From Silurus meridionalis (Eukaryota > Chordata > Actinopteri > Siluriformes > Siluridae): a stretch of 64,000 bases of DNA. The translations under genes and the position numbers were made by a program. Of the stretch, positions 20,455 to 32,924 are shown piece after piece; positions within the stretch are counted from its first letter, which is position 1; every line of letters begins with the position of its first letter. The notes under the pieces are model-generated. The model did no database searches, had not been told where the DNA came from, and was given only the letters and a program-made list of their open reading frames with translations. The stretch lies in the NCBI RefSeq assembly GCF_014805685.1, contig NC_060907.1:2575197-2639196 (forward strand), given 5' to 3'.

Positions 20455-21263
20455 CTAAAGGAGATTCCCAACAACCGGGCCATGGACTGGTACCAGACCA
20501 TGAATTATTTGATACCAGGAGGCACAGAAAGATTAAAGATTTCTTAATTTTATATTTTATTTCCATTTTATTGACTTTTCCTTCAACCTCCAAGGTGTTT
20601 TATATAAAAAAAATATCACTTAGGCGGCTATGTCAATTTCCCAAATTCGCAGTTTTTATCTGTGCATCGATAAATTAAGACCACCAGCCAACTAGATTCT
20701 AAAATAGATACTGCATAAAAACAAACAAAAATAGCACCATGTAAAAATCACTGAACCTTATTACTAACAAAAACGAAAAAAAAAAAAAAAAAAATAACAA
20801 CATTGAAGCATGAAATGTGCAAAATTAAATAAATATGAATGTATAAAATATAATTCAAAACTGCATTCAAACTGAAACAAAAAGTAACACTCGAAATAAA
20901 TAAAAACAGTTACATCCAAAATGAATAATACTGTAATAATAATAAAAAAAGAGAAATTTCTAACAATCAGCATGTAGTGCGAGTGATTCGCCTCTAGAGG
21001 CCGCTTTCGTATTGCAGAACGAAACCTGGAAAAAATATTGATATGGATTTTTGCAGATAGCTGATAGTTCCAGCAAGCAAACAACATGAACAAAAAACAA
21101 CACAGTGGATTAACGTTTATTATTAGATAAAAAAAAATACCAGTTTTTATGGCTGTATAATTTTATTTTGTTGTATTTATTCGCCACACCTTAAAGGCCG
21201 GTCCGTAAAAATATTGTCCGACATTAATCCGGTCCGTGGCGCAAAAAAGGTTGGGGACCACTG
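20455..21263 (+). mobile_element. Non-autonomous hAT-like element
   Basis: The left part reads 'cccaacaaccgggccatgg..ggtaccagaccatg' and the right end 'gtccgtggcgcaaaaaagg..ttggggaccactg', which match the two ends of a common Charlie-like hAT repeat. The interior is AT-rich and non-coding. Confidence 0.55.
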
Positions 21264-22366
21264 CAATAGGGGGTTCTTCTGATCCACACCTGTTCAGAAT
21301 AATTTTGGGGCTCAGGGGTCTTGCTTGAAACTGGTCTGTGGTGCAAAATAAGTTTGAGGAGCACTGCTCTAAAAAACGATTAATCTAAAACAGTTGTATA
21401 AATGACTGATTCCACTGTAACACTTCTTTAATCCACTAGAATTGAGTTATGGTGGTCCCGGTCCCACCAGCCTCCTCTCAATTCGAGCACTGAACTCATT
21501 TTTTTCTCCACATTAGCTTCATAAGAGTGATTCACCAAACACACAGGAATCCTAACAGAGTTTCACCAACACATGATGTAGACTCACGTGCCGCTAAATT
21601 TCCTATCATGTGCTTTGCACTATATCTATATATAAAACACGTTCAGCATGTGTTTATTTAATAACTGAAAATGCTTGTGTTTGTCCTGCTGGTTCTCTGA
21701 TTGCTACTTCAATAGGTTACTCGGTTATTCTGTAATGATCATGATCTCATCACTGCCGCTTCCTGTCGAGCTCTATATATAAATATAATTGAGGTATAAT
21801 TCTATTTATCTGATAACGATGTCATATCCCCGGCAGTGGTGGACAAAGTACACGAAGCATGTAAAAAGAAGAGGCTTTCAAATGAATGTCATCCTGTAAT
21901 CTGTGACTTAAATGAATCAATTTGTGCTTATATGTGAAACTTCTGAATTCATCTTCAGGAAGCTTTCAATCACGTGACATAACCCGGAGACAGAACCGTG
22001 TCTGGTTTCTAATACTGTGAGAAAAAAATAAATTAAATACAGTAAAGAACAATAAGTACCCACAACTTATTTTATTCTTCTGCCAATGCTAGTGCTAACG
22101 TGTGATGAAGTCAAAACGACACCAGACAATCCTTCATGGTGACAACTAGACTCACAAAGGCAGGAGAACATGGCCAGTGGCACAAAAATGAACATAAGAA
22201 AGAGAGTTTACTCTAGGCTGTAGCTGAATAACAAACAGCAAACAAACTAGCTGACTACACAAGGCTAAGCTAACTAGAAAATGTAAGTGGTGGCACCCGG
22301 CCTGTATCCTAGCGTGTCTATGTGGTGAAATGTAGGCATACGGTCTTATAATTGTGCTAGAATATG
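21264..22366. other. No gene seen; partial hAT-like and other repeat traces
   Basis: Immediately after the hAT-like element, 21,325-21,372 ('ctggtctgtggtgcaaaat..agcactgctct') looks like a second decayed hAT end. The rest is unassigned. Confidence 0.3.
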
Positions 22367-22500
22367 GGAGCAACGCTAACAACAGCAACGCTAACAACAG
22401 CAACGCTAACAACAGCAATGCTAACAACAGTAAGGCTAACAACAGCAATGCTAACAACAGTAAGGCTAACATCAGCAACACTAACGACAGCAATGCTAAA
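22367..22500. repeat. Minisatellite, 15-bp unit
   Basis: About nine tandem units of 'gctaacaacagcaac' with variants 'aagg' and 'aatg' at the unit end. The NANNSNANNSN-type frames are artefacts. Confidence 0.9.
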
Positions 22501-22629
22501 AACACCAATCTTAATATACATTTCTTTCTTTTGTCTGAATGGTAGAAAAAACAAGCACAATTAAAGTAATAGTTTTAACTAGAAGTTTTTTAAACTTTTC
22601 TAAACAAAGAAAGACACAAACAAACAAAG

Positions 22630-22800
22630 TAAATATAAATTCAAATAAGTTTTATTTGTATAGTGCTTTTTAACAATGGACATCATCTCAAAGCTCTACA
22701 CAGAACACAAATCCACAACCCCCACACCAAGTACTACAATTTAAGTAGACAATTAATTAGTCAATAAGTTATGTTCAAGGCCCCTAAACCTAATTTGCAT
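22630..22800 (-). repeat. Retroposon 3' tail, reversed
   Basis: 'ttttatttgtatagtgctttt..aacaatggacatc' is the reverse complement of the tail type seen at 12.3 kb. Confidence 0.5.
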
Positions 22801-22827
22801 AAATGAGATAAATGAAGGTGCTCTAGA

Positions 22828-22995
22828 TCAGCCGTCCTCAACCTTTTTTGCACCAGGGACCAGTTTAATGTCAGACAATATTTTCACGAACCGGCCTTTA
22901 AGGTGTGGTGGATAAATTCACCAAAATAAAGTGAAACTGCCATAAAAACTTGTATTTTCTAAATATAATAATAAACGTGAATCCACTGTTTTGTT
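22828..22995 (-). mobile_element. hAT-like terminal fragment
   Basis: Reverse complement of the right end of the element at 21,100-21,263, including 'cctcaaccttttttgcacc' and 'cggcctttaaggtgtggtgg'. The other end is missing. Confidence 0.5.
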
Positions 22996-24574
22996 TTTTG
23001 TTAATTTTGTTAGCTTGAGGGTCTGAGTTTATGTGTAGAGCCCCTTCAAGAAGGTAGCAGATGGAGGTAAGTCATGTGACCGAGGCATCATGACCCCCCC
23101 TTACCCATGATTCTTACTTCTTACCGAAGAGTCCTATCGACCACGTTTTTCCCCTCCACTGTCAATCTCACACCCAGATTAATCTCCAGTAGGATTACAT
23201 GTGGACCAGGAGCAGAAAAGTACAGCCCATTTTTTTTTTATTAATTATCAGTCAGAGATGTGTGAAAGATTCCTGGACTGTCGACTACAACGACTGTCCT
23301 GCCTTTTACAGACGTCCAGGCTCTTTGACTCAGGGGCTTGGTGACGGATCCAGATGAGTGCATTTCCTCAAATGCTTTTTCATGCAGAATGGTGTTTCCT
23401 GTGGTGCTCTTTTTAGTGTAAATGTTAAATATATGTAACCTTCAAGCATGTAAAGATGTATCGCTATTTAAATGGACTCTCAAGTAAACAATGTAAAGCG
23501 ACGCATCAAATTCCCGAAACATCACCCATTAACTTACTAAAGCTTTTCATTTATTACCTTTTCAACCCGAAACATGGATGTAAATGTAAATAAGTGTAAA
23601 TGACTTCAGTGCGCCACTGTGGAGGTTCCCCATGATAAAATCGCATGCAATTAAAGTTACTTCCTTTAAAGGTTAGACTTGATTGTACCGTCTGCTGAAT
23701 GTTTTCTCTCCAGACACTTTCCACAATCAAGTGCATCAAGTTTAAGTTTATTTATGTCTCAGTGACACGTCATGGCATGATCTAAACCAACACCAGGGCA
23801 TGGATTATGTGTTTAGGCAGGGCACGGATTCAGGTTCCACACCATTCTGCAGTCCAGTTCCACAATTTATTTAAAGAAATAATGACACAAAGAAAGTAAA
23901 CCTGAACGGGAAAAAAAATTAAAATAGCAGCAGATCACAGAAATTCAAACTAGCTGCATTTATTGGTTATAACTTTAGAATATTAAATGTTTTATCATTT
24001 CTTTTGTAACAGAAATGTTCATTTCTCTGAACTCAAATCAACACAGATTATTTTTAGGAGCAATCAGAAAAACTGGCCACATGATACCATGCAATAACAA
24101 TTACATTTTAAATGAAATATTCTTTATTTTAATGATATTCTTTAAAAAATATTTGATTTGCTTGATTATAAAGTGTACAGCACATTCATTTTATGGGAGT
24201 AAACTGATTTCCAGTCAAATATATCAGTTCCAGGAAGTATCAAGTGGTTAAGCCTTGCTTTCTTTAAGATGATGTGATTTATCATAAATGACCAGCCCTT
24301 ATTTACTTCTGTCTCTCTAAGCAACTAATCACCTGCCCACTGACAGATTCATGTACAATGTCTTTTTGAATCCAACTTAATCATGTTGGTTTCTTAAGGC
24401 CTGTTCTGCTGCTCAAAGTTATAATTAGGAAGCCAAGAACCAAGAGTATGTTTATTATTTTAATAATTCTTCTTTTTCAGCCTATAATACTGCCTAATAA
24501 GTGGCACACTGATGTGGAAGTGTCTATAGAACAGCAAGCTGCATGTCTTGTGTTAAAGGATATCAGTAATTAAG

Positions 24575-24642
<68 letters not shown>

Positions 24643-25506
24643 TTCAAGGCAAAACACGTTTATTCACAACGTCCTTTCTTTACTCAGATATAAAAAAAAG
24701 AATAAACTCCACTGAATAATTCTTTCTGATGGATCAACATTTGTTTTACTGATGCGCCAAGTTTCAAATCGTCACCAAAATCCGGCATGCTGCGCACATC
24801 CGGCGAATAAAACCGTCCGTGTGGAAACATAGCAAAAGTTCCGTTTGGTGTCCTGATGATTTTTGTAATTTAAAACACCATAATTACTCTAAAACATTTA
24901 CAAGAATATTATTACGAGCTGCCCCGTCATCTAAAAATGTAAACAGTAATGTAAAACTGTAAATAACAGTAATGTCTGTTTGAGAACTGGCTCAGTTTAA
25001 TAGACATAAACAAGTTCTTTGAAACAAGTCTATGTTCTTTATGCTCTGCGTTTTGGCTGGTTTTCGTAATAGAAAACATGCATTTGCATTATGCATCTAT
25101 ATTTGTTTATGCCCATGTTGATTAGAGATTGAAAAAATTTGAAAAGTATTAATTTAAGGTACATTTAGAACAGATACAAATGTCCAATTTAGTTGTGATT
25201 AATCACGATTAAATATTTTTAGCGATTAACAGCCCTAATAATAATAATTTGATATATATATATATATATGATGCATACAAAACAAAACTTCATACAACTT
25301 TATACAATTTTTAGAAAAATATTTTATTAGTTTCAACCATACACCATTTACTAAAAAGAATTACATTTTTATTCATTTTTTATATCAGCAAATTTCATTT
25401 ATTCTGAATTAACTTAAGCTATCGATTACATAAAAGGTTAGTAAAATAAAGATTTTAAAGTCTGAGCTGCTGGTTACAGTATACAAGAAAAAAAAAAAGT
25501 TAAATA
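22996..25506. other. Gene-poor stretch
   Basis: AT-rich sequence with a (TA)n tract at about 24,577-24,638 and traces of the 301-560 repeat family near 24,780. No coding exon or RNA gene seen. Confidence 0.35.
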
Positions 25507-26024
25507 CACTATACGGACAAAAGTTTGTGGACACCTGAGCATTAATTGATACGCGCTCCTTTTTGAACATCTCATTCCACATTCAGTCTCCATTTGCTTT
25601 AACAATAACCTCCACTCTTCTGGGAAGATTGATTTGGATTTGCACTTATGGAGATGTGTGTGAGATTCATTCAGGCACATGTGTGTTAGTAAAGTCAGGT
25701 ACTGATGTAGTGGAAGTGAGGAGGTCTGGGGTGCAGTCAGTGTTCACATTCATCCCAAAGATGTTGAATTGGGTTGGAGCTCTCTAGCAGGAGATCTTCC
25801 ACATCAACCAATGTGAGGCATGTATTCATGAAGCTTGCTTTGTCTGGCTGGACAATGCTTCTGTGATCCTGTGGGTCTCTGAGTTTAAGTGGAGGGAACA
25901 TATAATGATACCACATACAAAGATATACTTTACAGTTGTCTGCCTCCAACGTTGTGGTAGCAGCTTGGGGAAGAACGGTATGGCTGGAAAGGGCAGGTGT
26001 CCCAAAACTTTTGGCCAAATAGTG
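25507..26024. mobile_element. MITE of Tc1/mariner type
   Basis: A 518-bp element with about 31-bp inverted ends (cactatacggacaaaagttt / aaacttttggccaaatagtg) flanked by TA on both sides (25,505-25,506 and 26,025-26,026). No transposase. It lies 13 bp beyond the stop codon of the first GIMAP gene. Confidence 0.8.
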
Positions 26025-26037
26025 TACTTAAGTAAAA

Positions 26038-26726
26038 CTATTTATTGAGCAAAGCTATAGCAACCATACCAGCTACACCTACAGCTACACCTGCAGATAC
26101 ATCTGCAACTGCTCCAAGTATTTTAGCAATAACATTACTTCTTTGAGCTCTCCTGTACATCTCATTAGTGTAGTACATCCCTCCATTCAGCTGAACCATG
26201 TCATCGATCTTCTGCAATAGGCTATTCACCTGGAAACGACTGGAGTCGTTGTTGTTAAATGCGTGATAGCGATTTCCACAGACATTTAGGATTCTTCTCA
26301 GTTCAGGGCTCTCTGCTAAAAATTTATCCAATGAGCTCTCTCCCAGCTGATCAGCATGAGTGAACAGGACAATGGTGTAGAGTGATGCATCTGGCCCAAA
26401 ATTCTCCTCAATCCACTTCACAGCATTCTTCTCCTCCTCTGTAAATCTGCCCAGTCTGATCACCAGCAGAAACACATGAGGACCAGGAACTGAACTGAGC
26501 ACACACTGCCCGATTTCTTGCTTCAGTTGTTTGGGGGTGAGCAGTGTGTCAAACATGCCAGGAGTATCAACAACCTTGATGTGTCCAGCTTCTTTCATCA
26601 TACATATCCTTGTCACTGATTGAGGAGAAGCTTTGACTTCAAAATAATTGCCATTGAGGATGGTGTTTCCAGTAGCACTTTTTCCTGATCCAGTCTTCCC
26701 CAGGAGAACAATCCGCCACTCCATTG
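26038..26726 (-). CDS. GIMAP/AIG1-type GTPase, gene 1, main coding exon
   Basis: From the Met at 26,724 the frame gives 228 aa. G1 is GKTGSGKS (9-16), G3 DTPG (53-56), the AIG1 conserved box GPHVFLLVIRLGRF (81-94), G4 THAD (122-125). The C-terminus is hydrophobic (GAVADVSAGVAVGVAGMVA), a likely membrane anchor. GIMAPs are membrane-associated GTPases that control lymphocyte survival and anti-pathogen responses. The splice acceptor (ttacctcag|CA) enters in phase 1, as in the other two copies here, so an upstream coding exon may supply the true start; Met at 26,724 is the fallback. The non-coding exon at 29,529-29,600 is a candidate exon 1. No disabling lesion seen. Confidence 0.88.
26041..26046 (-). 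terminator. AATAAA overlapping the end of GIMAP gene 1
   Basis: The last two codons (Asn-Lys) read AATAAA and are directly followed by the TAG stop. Cleavage 10-30 nt downstream would fall at the edge of or inside the MITE. No other AATAAA was noticed closer by. Confidence 0.45.
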
Positions 26727-28369
26727 CTGAGGTAAAAATGAACAAAAGTTAACTACCTTAAAGTAATAACATCTTAGTGCTCCTGGAATATAAAACCATG
26801 AATTTCCAATCGAAACATTTTATCCACTGAGCTACGTTTCAAAGGTGACCTTGAAGCTACAATTCTGTTATCCTGTTATCCATAGTAAAAAACTGAAAGG
26901 AAATGATTAATTAAAGTAACAACAGCAGGGTTTCTGTAGGGGCTTAAAAAGTCTTACATTTCACTGTTCTATGTCTTTAATAATTTTAAACAAGTCTTAA
27001 TTTTCAGATGTCCATGTAACGCTACCTCTAATTCCCATAAAAAATAATTTCTGTGATGTTCATCCATTTGCTATTTAAATTATAATTCACTGTATTCCGA
27101 CTACAAATGAGAACAAAATGTGACAGCCAATCAGCTTTCTGTTATTGGTACGAATCTCTTTTGATTTGTACTACACACGGAAAACGGATTTTATTTTTTT
27201 TAGCTCTGGAGAAGTGCAAGTTTATCAATCCTTAGCTTGAAAAACATTCATTTAGGATCAATTTTGAAGATTTAGGATTTCATACAGTTAGTCGTAAAAA
27301 GTCTTAAATTTGATTTTGTGAAATCTGCAGAAACCCTGAACAGTTGCTCAAAGCCTTCAAAGTCAGTGCTGCTGGCCTTTTTACCATAGTCTCTATTAGC
27401 AGTGGGTCTGTTTTTTTAACCAATCAGATTTAATTTTATCCTCACAGGGCAGCTCGCTGGCCCAAAATAGCCTCAGCATTTTTCCGTCCTCTGATTGGTT
27501 GGTCAGAGGGAAACTGTTGCAGCCAAGTTCGACTGGTAAAACATGTGTGTAGCTCTGCACACATTAATACATCTGAGTTAGACTTTTTTACGCCTACGGA
27601 GGTCATCCAAGCCTGAAGCTATCTAGCATGTCTCAGCCGGGGAAAGGGTTTGTTCTCCACTTCCAGACCAGTAAATATGAGTGGTACCACTGGATTACAG
27701 CCTCTGGGGGGCGCTGCACATTATGAGTCTATATCTCTGGTAAATAGGTTGTATTTTATTTACTTTTTTATGTTTTTGTCATGTTATTAGACAAATATTG
27801 ATTCAAGTCATTTGATGTGGAGTGGCTGATGGGTAACATAATTATTCTTATCTAGAGCATAATCGTATAATAACTACAGTTGATCAAGTTCATGCAAACT
27901 GCTATTTTTTACCTTACAGTGTGTCATTTGTGTTGATAAAATAGCTTAAATTACAATAGTCAGATTTTTATTTGCGCTTTCGCAGTCCAAGTCAGACTCA
28001 AAACATATCAAACAAGTAAAAACCTGATAAAAATTAAGTTCTGTTATTGCTGCATATGTGCAAGTAAAAAGTAGTACACATTTAAAAATAATATATTTAT
28101 ATAATAGTGAGACAGTGTGTCAAATTTCATTTCAGAAGCTTTTTATAAATAACAAAATGTTTTTGTTCTCTATTTACTATTATCTCCAGGTTGTGTCGAT
28201 CTCATTCTGTTGGTTTTATGTGTTGTGTTTCGTCGTCTTGGTGTTCTGTGTGTGTTTGGTAAATCAATATGTGCTGGTATCTGCTTTTGCCTTATTATAT
28301 AACAGTGTATACAAATAGCTTTATTTAGATTTAATTTAGAATTGTATTGAATTGCTAATACATGTTGAA

Positions 28370-28420
<51 letters not shown>

Positions 28421-28505
28421 CATAAGTATGTGTAATTGTTATTATTATTATTAATTTTTTTATAAATAGGTTTAATTGCTATTATTATTAAATATTTTTA
28501 ATTGC

Positions 28506-28536
<31 letters not shown>

Positions 28537-28666
28537 TATAAGTATCTTTAATTGTTATTATTAATAATAAAATATTTAATTGTTATTATTAATAAATATT
28601 TTAAATTGTTATTATTATTATTATTATTATTATTTATAAATAGGTTTAATTGTTATTATTAATAAA

Positions 28667-28706
<40 letters not shown>

Positions 28707-28812
28707 GTTATTGTTATTATTATTTATAAATATGTTTAATTGTTATTATTATTATTATTATTAATAATAATAAATATTTTTTAATTATTATCATTATTAA
28801 TTAATATTTAAA

Positions 28813-28864
<52 letters not shown>

Positions 28865-29528
28865 GGGGGTTGTTTAATTGGAGTAATTAGAATTTGAATT
28901 TGTATATTCGAGTTGAGCTCTGTACGTAAAGGGTAGTAATCCAACCCAAAAACTAAAGCCTGAAAATCTGTTTTATTTCTTGGTCCTTTCTTACTTCCCC
29001 CTAATCTAGAATAGAGGAAGACCCTGTCTGTAAAACAAGTAGTGGTGGACAAAGTACTTCATTCCTGTACTGGAGTAAAAGTACTAATGCCCAGTTTAAA
29101 TCTTTCCACAAGTGAAAGTAAACCCTTTAGAGCAAAAATATGAAACGTTTTCGCTTTTTTACACGAGAAGTAAAAGAATTATATGAGAGCTCTATGTGAA
29201 TAACTGAAGAAGTCTAATAGGCCATTCCCCTGTTCACCAGGCACATGCTATACACCATATTTCTCCTTTAATGGGCACAAGATATTTTTATTTGTGTGTG
29301 GACTCTCCAATCAAAATTTAAAGACACCATTTATGAAGCAAATACATTTAAAAAGCAGATCTTAGCTATCGTGCTCACAGTTCGGTGCTAAATGCTATTG
29401 TGAATGCTAATTCTTCAACAAATGTTTTAAAATGTTACTAAATTTTGGACAAAAAATAATAACAATATAATCTACTAGACTTCCAGAATATCCCACATAC
29501 AGGAAGAATGGATTTTGTATGTACTTAC
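26727..29528 (-). other. Probable GIMAP gene 1 intron
   Basis: Lies between the coding-exon acceptor and the donor at 29,528. About 27,800-29,528 is duplicated at about 59,125-61,056. It contains a long (TTA)n array. No second exon could be identified with confidence. Confidence 0.5.
28366..28864. repeat. Long interrupted (TTA)n array
   Basis: About 500 bp of TTA runs broken by 'ataagta..tttaattgttat' blocks. The paralogous position at 59,740-59,818 holds only about 80 bp of TTA. Confidence 0.9.
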
Positions 29529-29600
29529 TGAAGTGTAGAAGAGAAAACAGCACTGTGGATGATCCAGAGTAAGAATCGTGTTCTGTGTTGAAGCTCTTCA
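29529..29600 (-). other. Putative non-coding exon 1 of GIMAP gene 1
   Basis: On the minus strand the sequence ends at a perfect donor (CTTCA then gtaagtac). It has no ATG. The same exon and donor are kept at 61,057-61,128, while the copy at 37,430 starts inside it and lacks the donor. The 5' end is not defined. Confidence 0.45.
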
Positions 29601-29603
29601 CAA

Positions 29604-29613
29604 GAAAGTGAAA
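29604..29613 (-). promoter_or_regulatory. ISRE-like element, copy A
   Basis: GAAAGTGAAA on the plus strand; on the gene's strand ACTTTCACTTTCTT, fitting the interferon-stimulated response element pattern TTTCnnTTTC. Preserved at 37,454-37,463 and 61,132-61,141. Confidence 0.55.
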
Positions 29614-30061
29614 GTTAAAGAGGAAAACAGGTCAAATTATTCTGGTCTGTCCCTCCGGTCAGCTTACATGATGGAATGTTCCATATCAGCTGTCCGAATC
29701 AGGGGCAAATATTAACACCGCTGGTGGAAAGTTTTGTCTCTGAGCAACGTTTCCTGACACACTTGGGACATACTACAATAATTTACCTCAGTGATTGATA
29801 ATTAAATACTTTTTGATATTATATATTTATATGGTCATTCAATGTCAGTGTCAGTGGGCAGAACAGAAGTAAGCTTTTTTGTATCGTGTTTTAAATGTTG
29901 GTTGGACAAACATCATCTCAGAAATTACTGTAAGCCATTTTCCCAAGATTTTTCCAGAGTTTCCAGATTTTGCTGCTCTGAAGTCTTTAGGCAAAATACC
30001 CCTAATTATTCATTCATATTGAACACTCTTTACAGTGTACAGTTTACTGTGGATCACTGAA

Positions 30062-30240
30062 GAAGAAGAGGAGAGAGAGGACTGAAAGAAGAATAAGATG
30101 GTGGAAGCTGAAGGAGGAAGACTTTAGTGTGAGATTCAGGGAAGAGGTCAGACAGGGGCTCGGTGGTGGTGAAGAGGGGCTGGATGATTGGGCAACTACT
30201 GCAGAAGTGATAAGGGAGAGAGCTAGAAAGGCTAGAAAGG
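30062..30240 (+). mobile_element. RTE-type LINE fragment, copy A
   Basis: Encodes a decayed linker segment of an RTE-like ORF (RRIRWWKLKEED-like, then DDWATTAEVI). The paralogous copy is at 37,936-38,130. Confidence 0.55.
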
Positions 30241-30429
30241 AGAGCATACTAAAGTATGCATGTTTTTCTGCCACGTCTCACTTTTAGAATACCTTTCTTC
30301 TTGATTGGCCGTGAGCTGCCATCTTGGTTTGAGATCACTTGCTGGTGTAGGGGTTGAAATCTTTCTACTTGTCATGCCTCTCAACAACGACATCTTTTCC
30401 ACATCTCTTAATTCACTGGTATAGCATTG

Positions 30430-30763
30430 TGTGATGCGGAGAATGAGGCGGAAGCCGAAGTAGACGCACTACAAGTCTTTAATGTATTACTCAGGAGACA
30501 AACACACATACAGCGAAGCGTTGCAGTCCTGTGAACGTAAATGGCAGTCTGTGTATGGTAATCCACGGGGCGCTGGCAGCAGCCAGAGAATAGCGATGCA
30601 GACAGCGCGATGTGGGAAAACAATAACGGACGAAGTGGGAGTGAAGATAGGCTGCTTATATGTGCGTGGTTGATGGAGATCAGGTGCACCTTGTTAGTAG
30701 TCAGGCGAGCAGCTCCGTGCAGGCGGGGCTGGTGCGGGCGAAGACGCAGGGTGCTCCCTGACA
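30430..30763 (-). repeat. 3' LTR of the gypsy element
   Basis: Begins TGTGATGCGG and ends CCCTGACA on the plus strand; nearly identical to 34,994-35,327. Confidence 0.92.
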
Positions 30764-32274
30764 CCACCCCCTCCCCCAGGGGCGACACTGGACGCCCTGA
30801 CTCTGTGATGAGGCCGGCCCCTAGCCCTGGGCGCCGGGCGACTCGGGTGAGCGGCGTGGAACTCCTCCAGCAGCGCCGGGTCCAGCACGTCCTGCCTGGC
30901 CACCCAAGACCGCTCCTCCGGACCATACCCCTCCCAGTCCACCAGGTACTTGAGGCGACCCCCGCGCCGCCGGGAATCCAACACCTCCCGGACCGCGTAA
31001 ACCTCCGGTTGATCCACAACCTCTGGCTGGACGGGCACCGCGGGGTCACCTGGAGGGCGAGAGACAGGCGAGACATAAGGTTTCAACCGGGACACGTGAA
31101 AGGTCGGATGGATACGGTACCTGGGCGGCAACTCTAGCCGGTAGGATACGTCGTTGATCTGCCGGACCACTTTAAAGGGCCCGATGAACCGGGGGCTCAA
31201 CTTACGGCACGGGAGTTTCAGCCGCAGGTCCCTCATTGACAGCCAGACCCGGTCCCCGGGACGGAACCGCGTCGACTCCAGACGACGAGCATCGGCGTGT
31301 CTACGAGTGTTCCGTAGCACCCGACGTAGTTGGGTGTGAGCTGACTCCCAGACCCGGTTGCTCTCCCGGAACCAGGCATCCACCGCGGGCACGTTGCTGG
31401 GCTCGTCGGACCAGGGTAATAAGGGCGGTTGGAAACCCAGCGTACACTGAAAGGGGGTGAGGCCCGTGGTGTCTTGACGGAGTGAGTTCTGTGCATACTC
31501 GGCCCATGGTAGGAAACGACACCAATTCCCCTGGTCTTGGCTGCAGTAGACCCTCAGATACTGGCTCAGCTCCTGGATCTTCCACTCCGCTTGGCCGTTG
31601 GACTGGGGATGGTAGCCAGAGGAGAGGTTAACAGACACCCCTAGGAGCCGAAAGAAAGCCCTCCAGACCCGGGAAGTGAATTGAGGCCCCTTGTCCGAGA
31701 CGATTTCCTCCGGGAGGCCGAAGGTGCGGAAAACCTGGTGGAACAGGACCTCGGCTGTTTCAAGGGCCGTGGGTAGGCCCTTCAGGGGGATGAAGCGGCA
31801 GCCCTTGGAGAAGCGATCCACCACCACTAGGATGCAGGTGTTGCCCTCGGACCGTGGTAGGTCGGTCACAAAGTCGATGCCCAAGTGGGACCAGGGGCGC
31901 TGAGGGATCGGGAGCGGCACGAGCTTGCCCACGGGCAGGTGACGTGGGACCTTTGCCATGGCACAGGTAGCACAATCCTGGACGAAGCGGTTGATGTCCC
32001 CGGTCATGCCGGGCCACCAGTAACGCGCTTGGACGAGCTGAACTGTGCATTTCTCACCTGGGTGGCCTGTACCCAGCCCTTCATGGACTGACTGGATGAG
32101 ACCCCGCCGACAGGTGGTGGGGACGAACACCCGTCCCTCCGGACAGCCTTCCGGGGCTGGCTCCTGGCTGGAGGCCGTGCGGATCTCCTCGTCGATCTCC
32201 CATACGATGGGCCCCACGATGAGCGAGGGTGGAAGGATGGGTTCGGGATCGCAGGGTTCCTCCGGCCCAAACAT
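30694..32274 (-). pseudogene. Integrase plus chromodomain part of gypsy pol
   Basis: An open frame of 526 codons. It has the HHCC zinc-binding region ([18 protein letters not shown]), integrase core with the D of GIDFVTDLP, the D of VSDKGPQF and an E in [10 protein letters not shown], then a chromodomain ([20 protein letters not shown]). Chromodomains direct integration towards chromatin marks. The frame runs into the LTR. It is separated from RNase H by a frameshift near 32,285. Confidence 0.88.
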
Positions 32275-32924
32275 GCGGGAGCATCAGCCTTCCCGTTCTG
32301 TGATCCAGCTCGGTAGGTGACCCAAAAACGGAACCTGGTAAAGAAGAGAGCCCACCGAGCCTGCCTGGGGTTTAATCTCCGAGCCTCTCGCAGGTACTGG
32401 AGGTTCTTGTGGTCAGCGATTACTGTGAATGGGTGTTCGGCGCCCTCCAACCAGTGTCTCCATTCCTCCAGGGCGAGCTTGATCGCCAGAAGCTCCCGGT
32501 TGCCGATGTCGTAGTTCTGCTCGGCCGCGGAGAGCTTATGGGAGTAGAACGCGCACGGGTGGAGCCGAGGAGGGGAACCACACCATTGAGAGAGGGCCGC
32601 CCCTACGCCAGTTGAGGAGGCATCGACCTCGACCACGAACGGCCTTCTGGGATCCGGGTGGCGGAGTACAGGAGCGTTGCAGAAACGCCGGCGGAGCTCG
32701 TGGAAAGCCTCCTGAGCCTCCTGGGTCCACTTCAGGGTTCGTGCCTTACCCCTGAGGAGTGAGGTGAGGGGAGCGGCGATTCGGCTGTAGCCCTGGATGA
32801 ACCGGCGGTAAAAGTTGGCGAAGCCCAGAAAGCGTTGGAGCTCCTTGATGGTCTCTGGGATGGGCCAGTCCCGCACTGCCTTTACTTTCCCCTCGTCCAT
32901 CTGTATACCATGAGCGCTGATCAT
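32004..32924 (-). pseudogene. RNase H region of gypsy pol
   Basis: The first 200 or so codons encode the end of the RT thumb ([13 protein letters not shown]) and RNase H ([36 protein letters not shown]). After about residue 215 the frame is shifted and meaningless, overlapping the integrase frame. The break on the N-terminal side is near 32,963. Confidence 0.85.
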
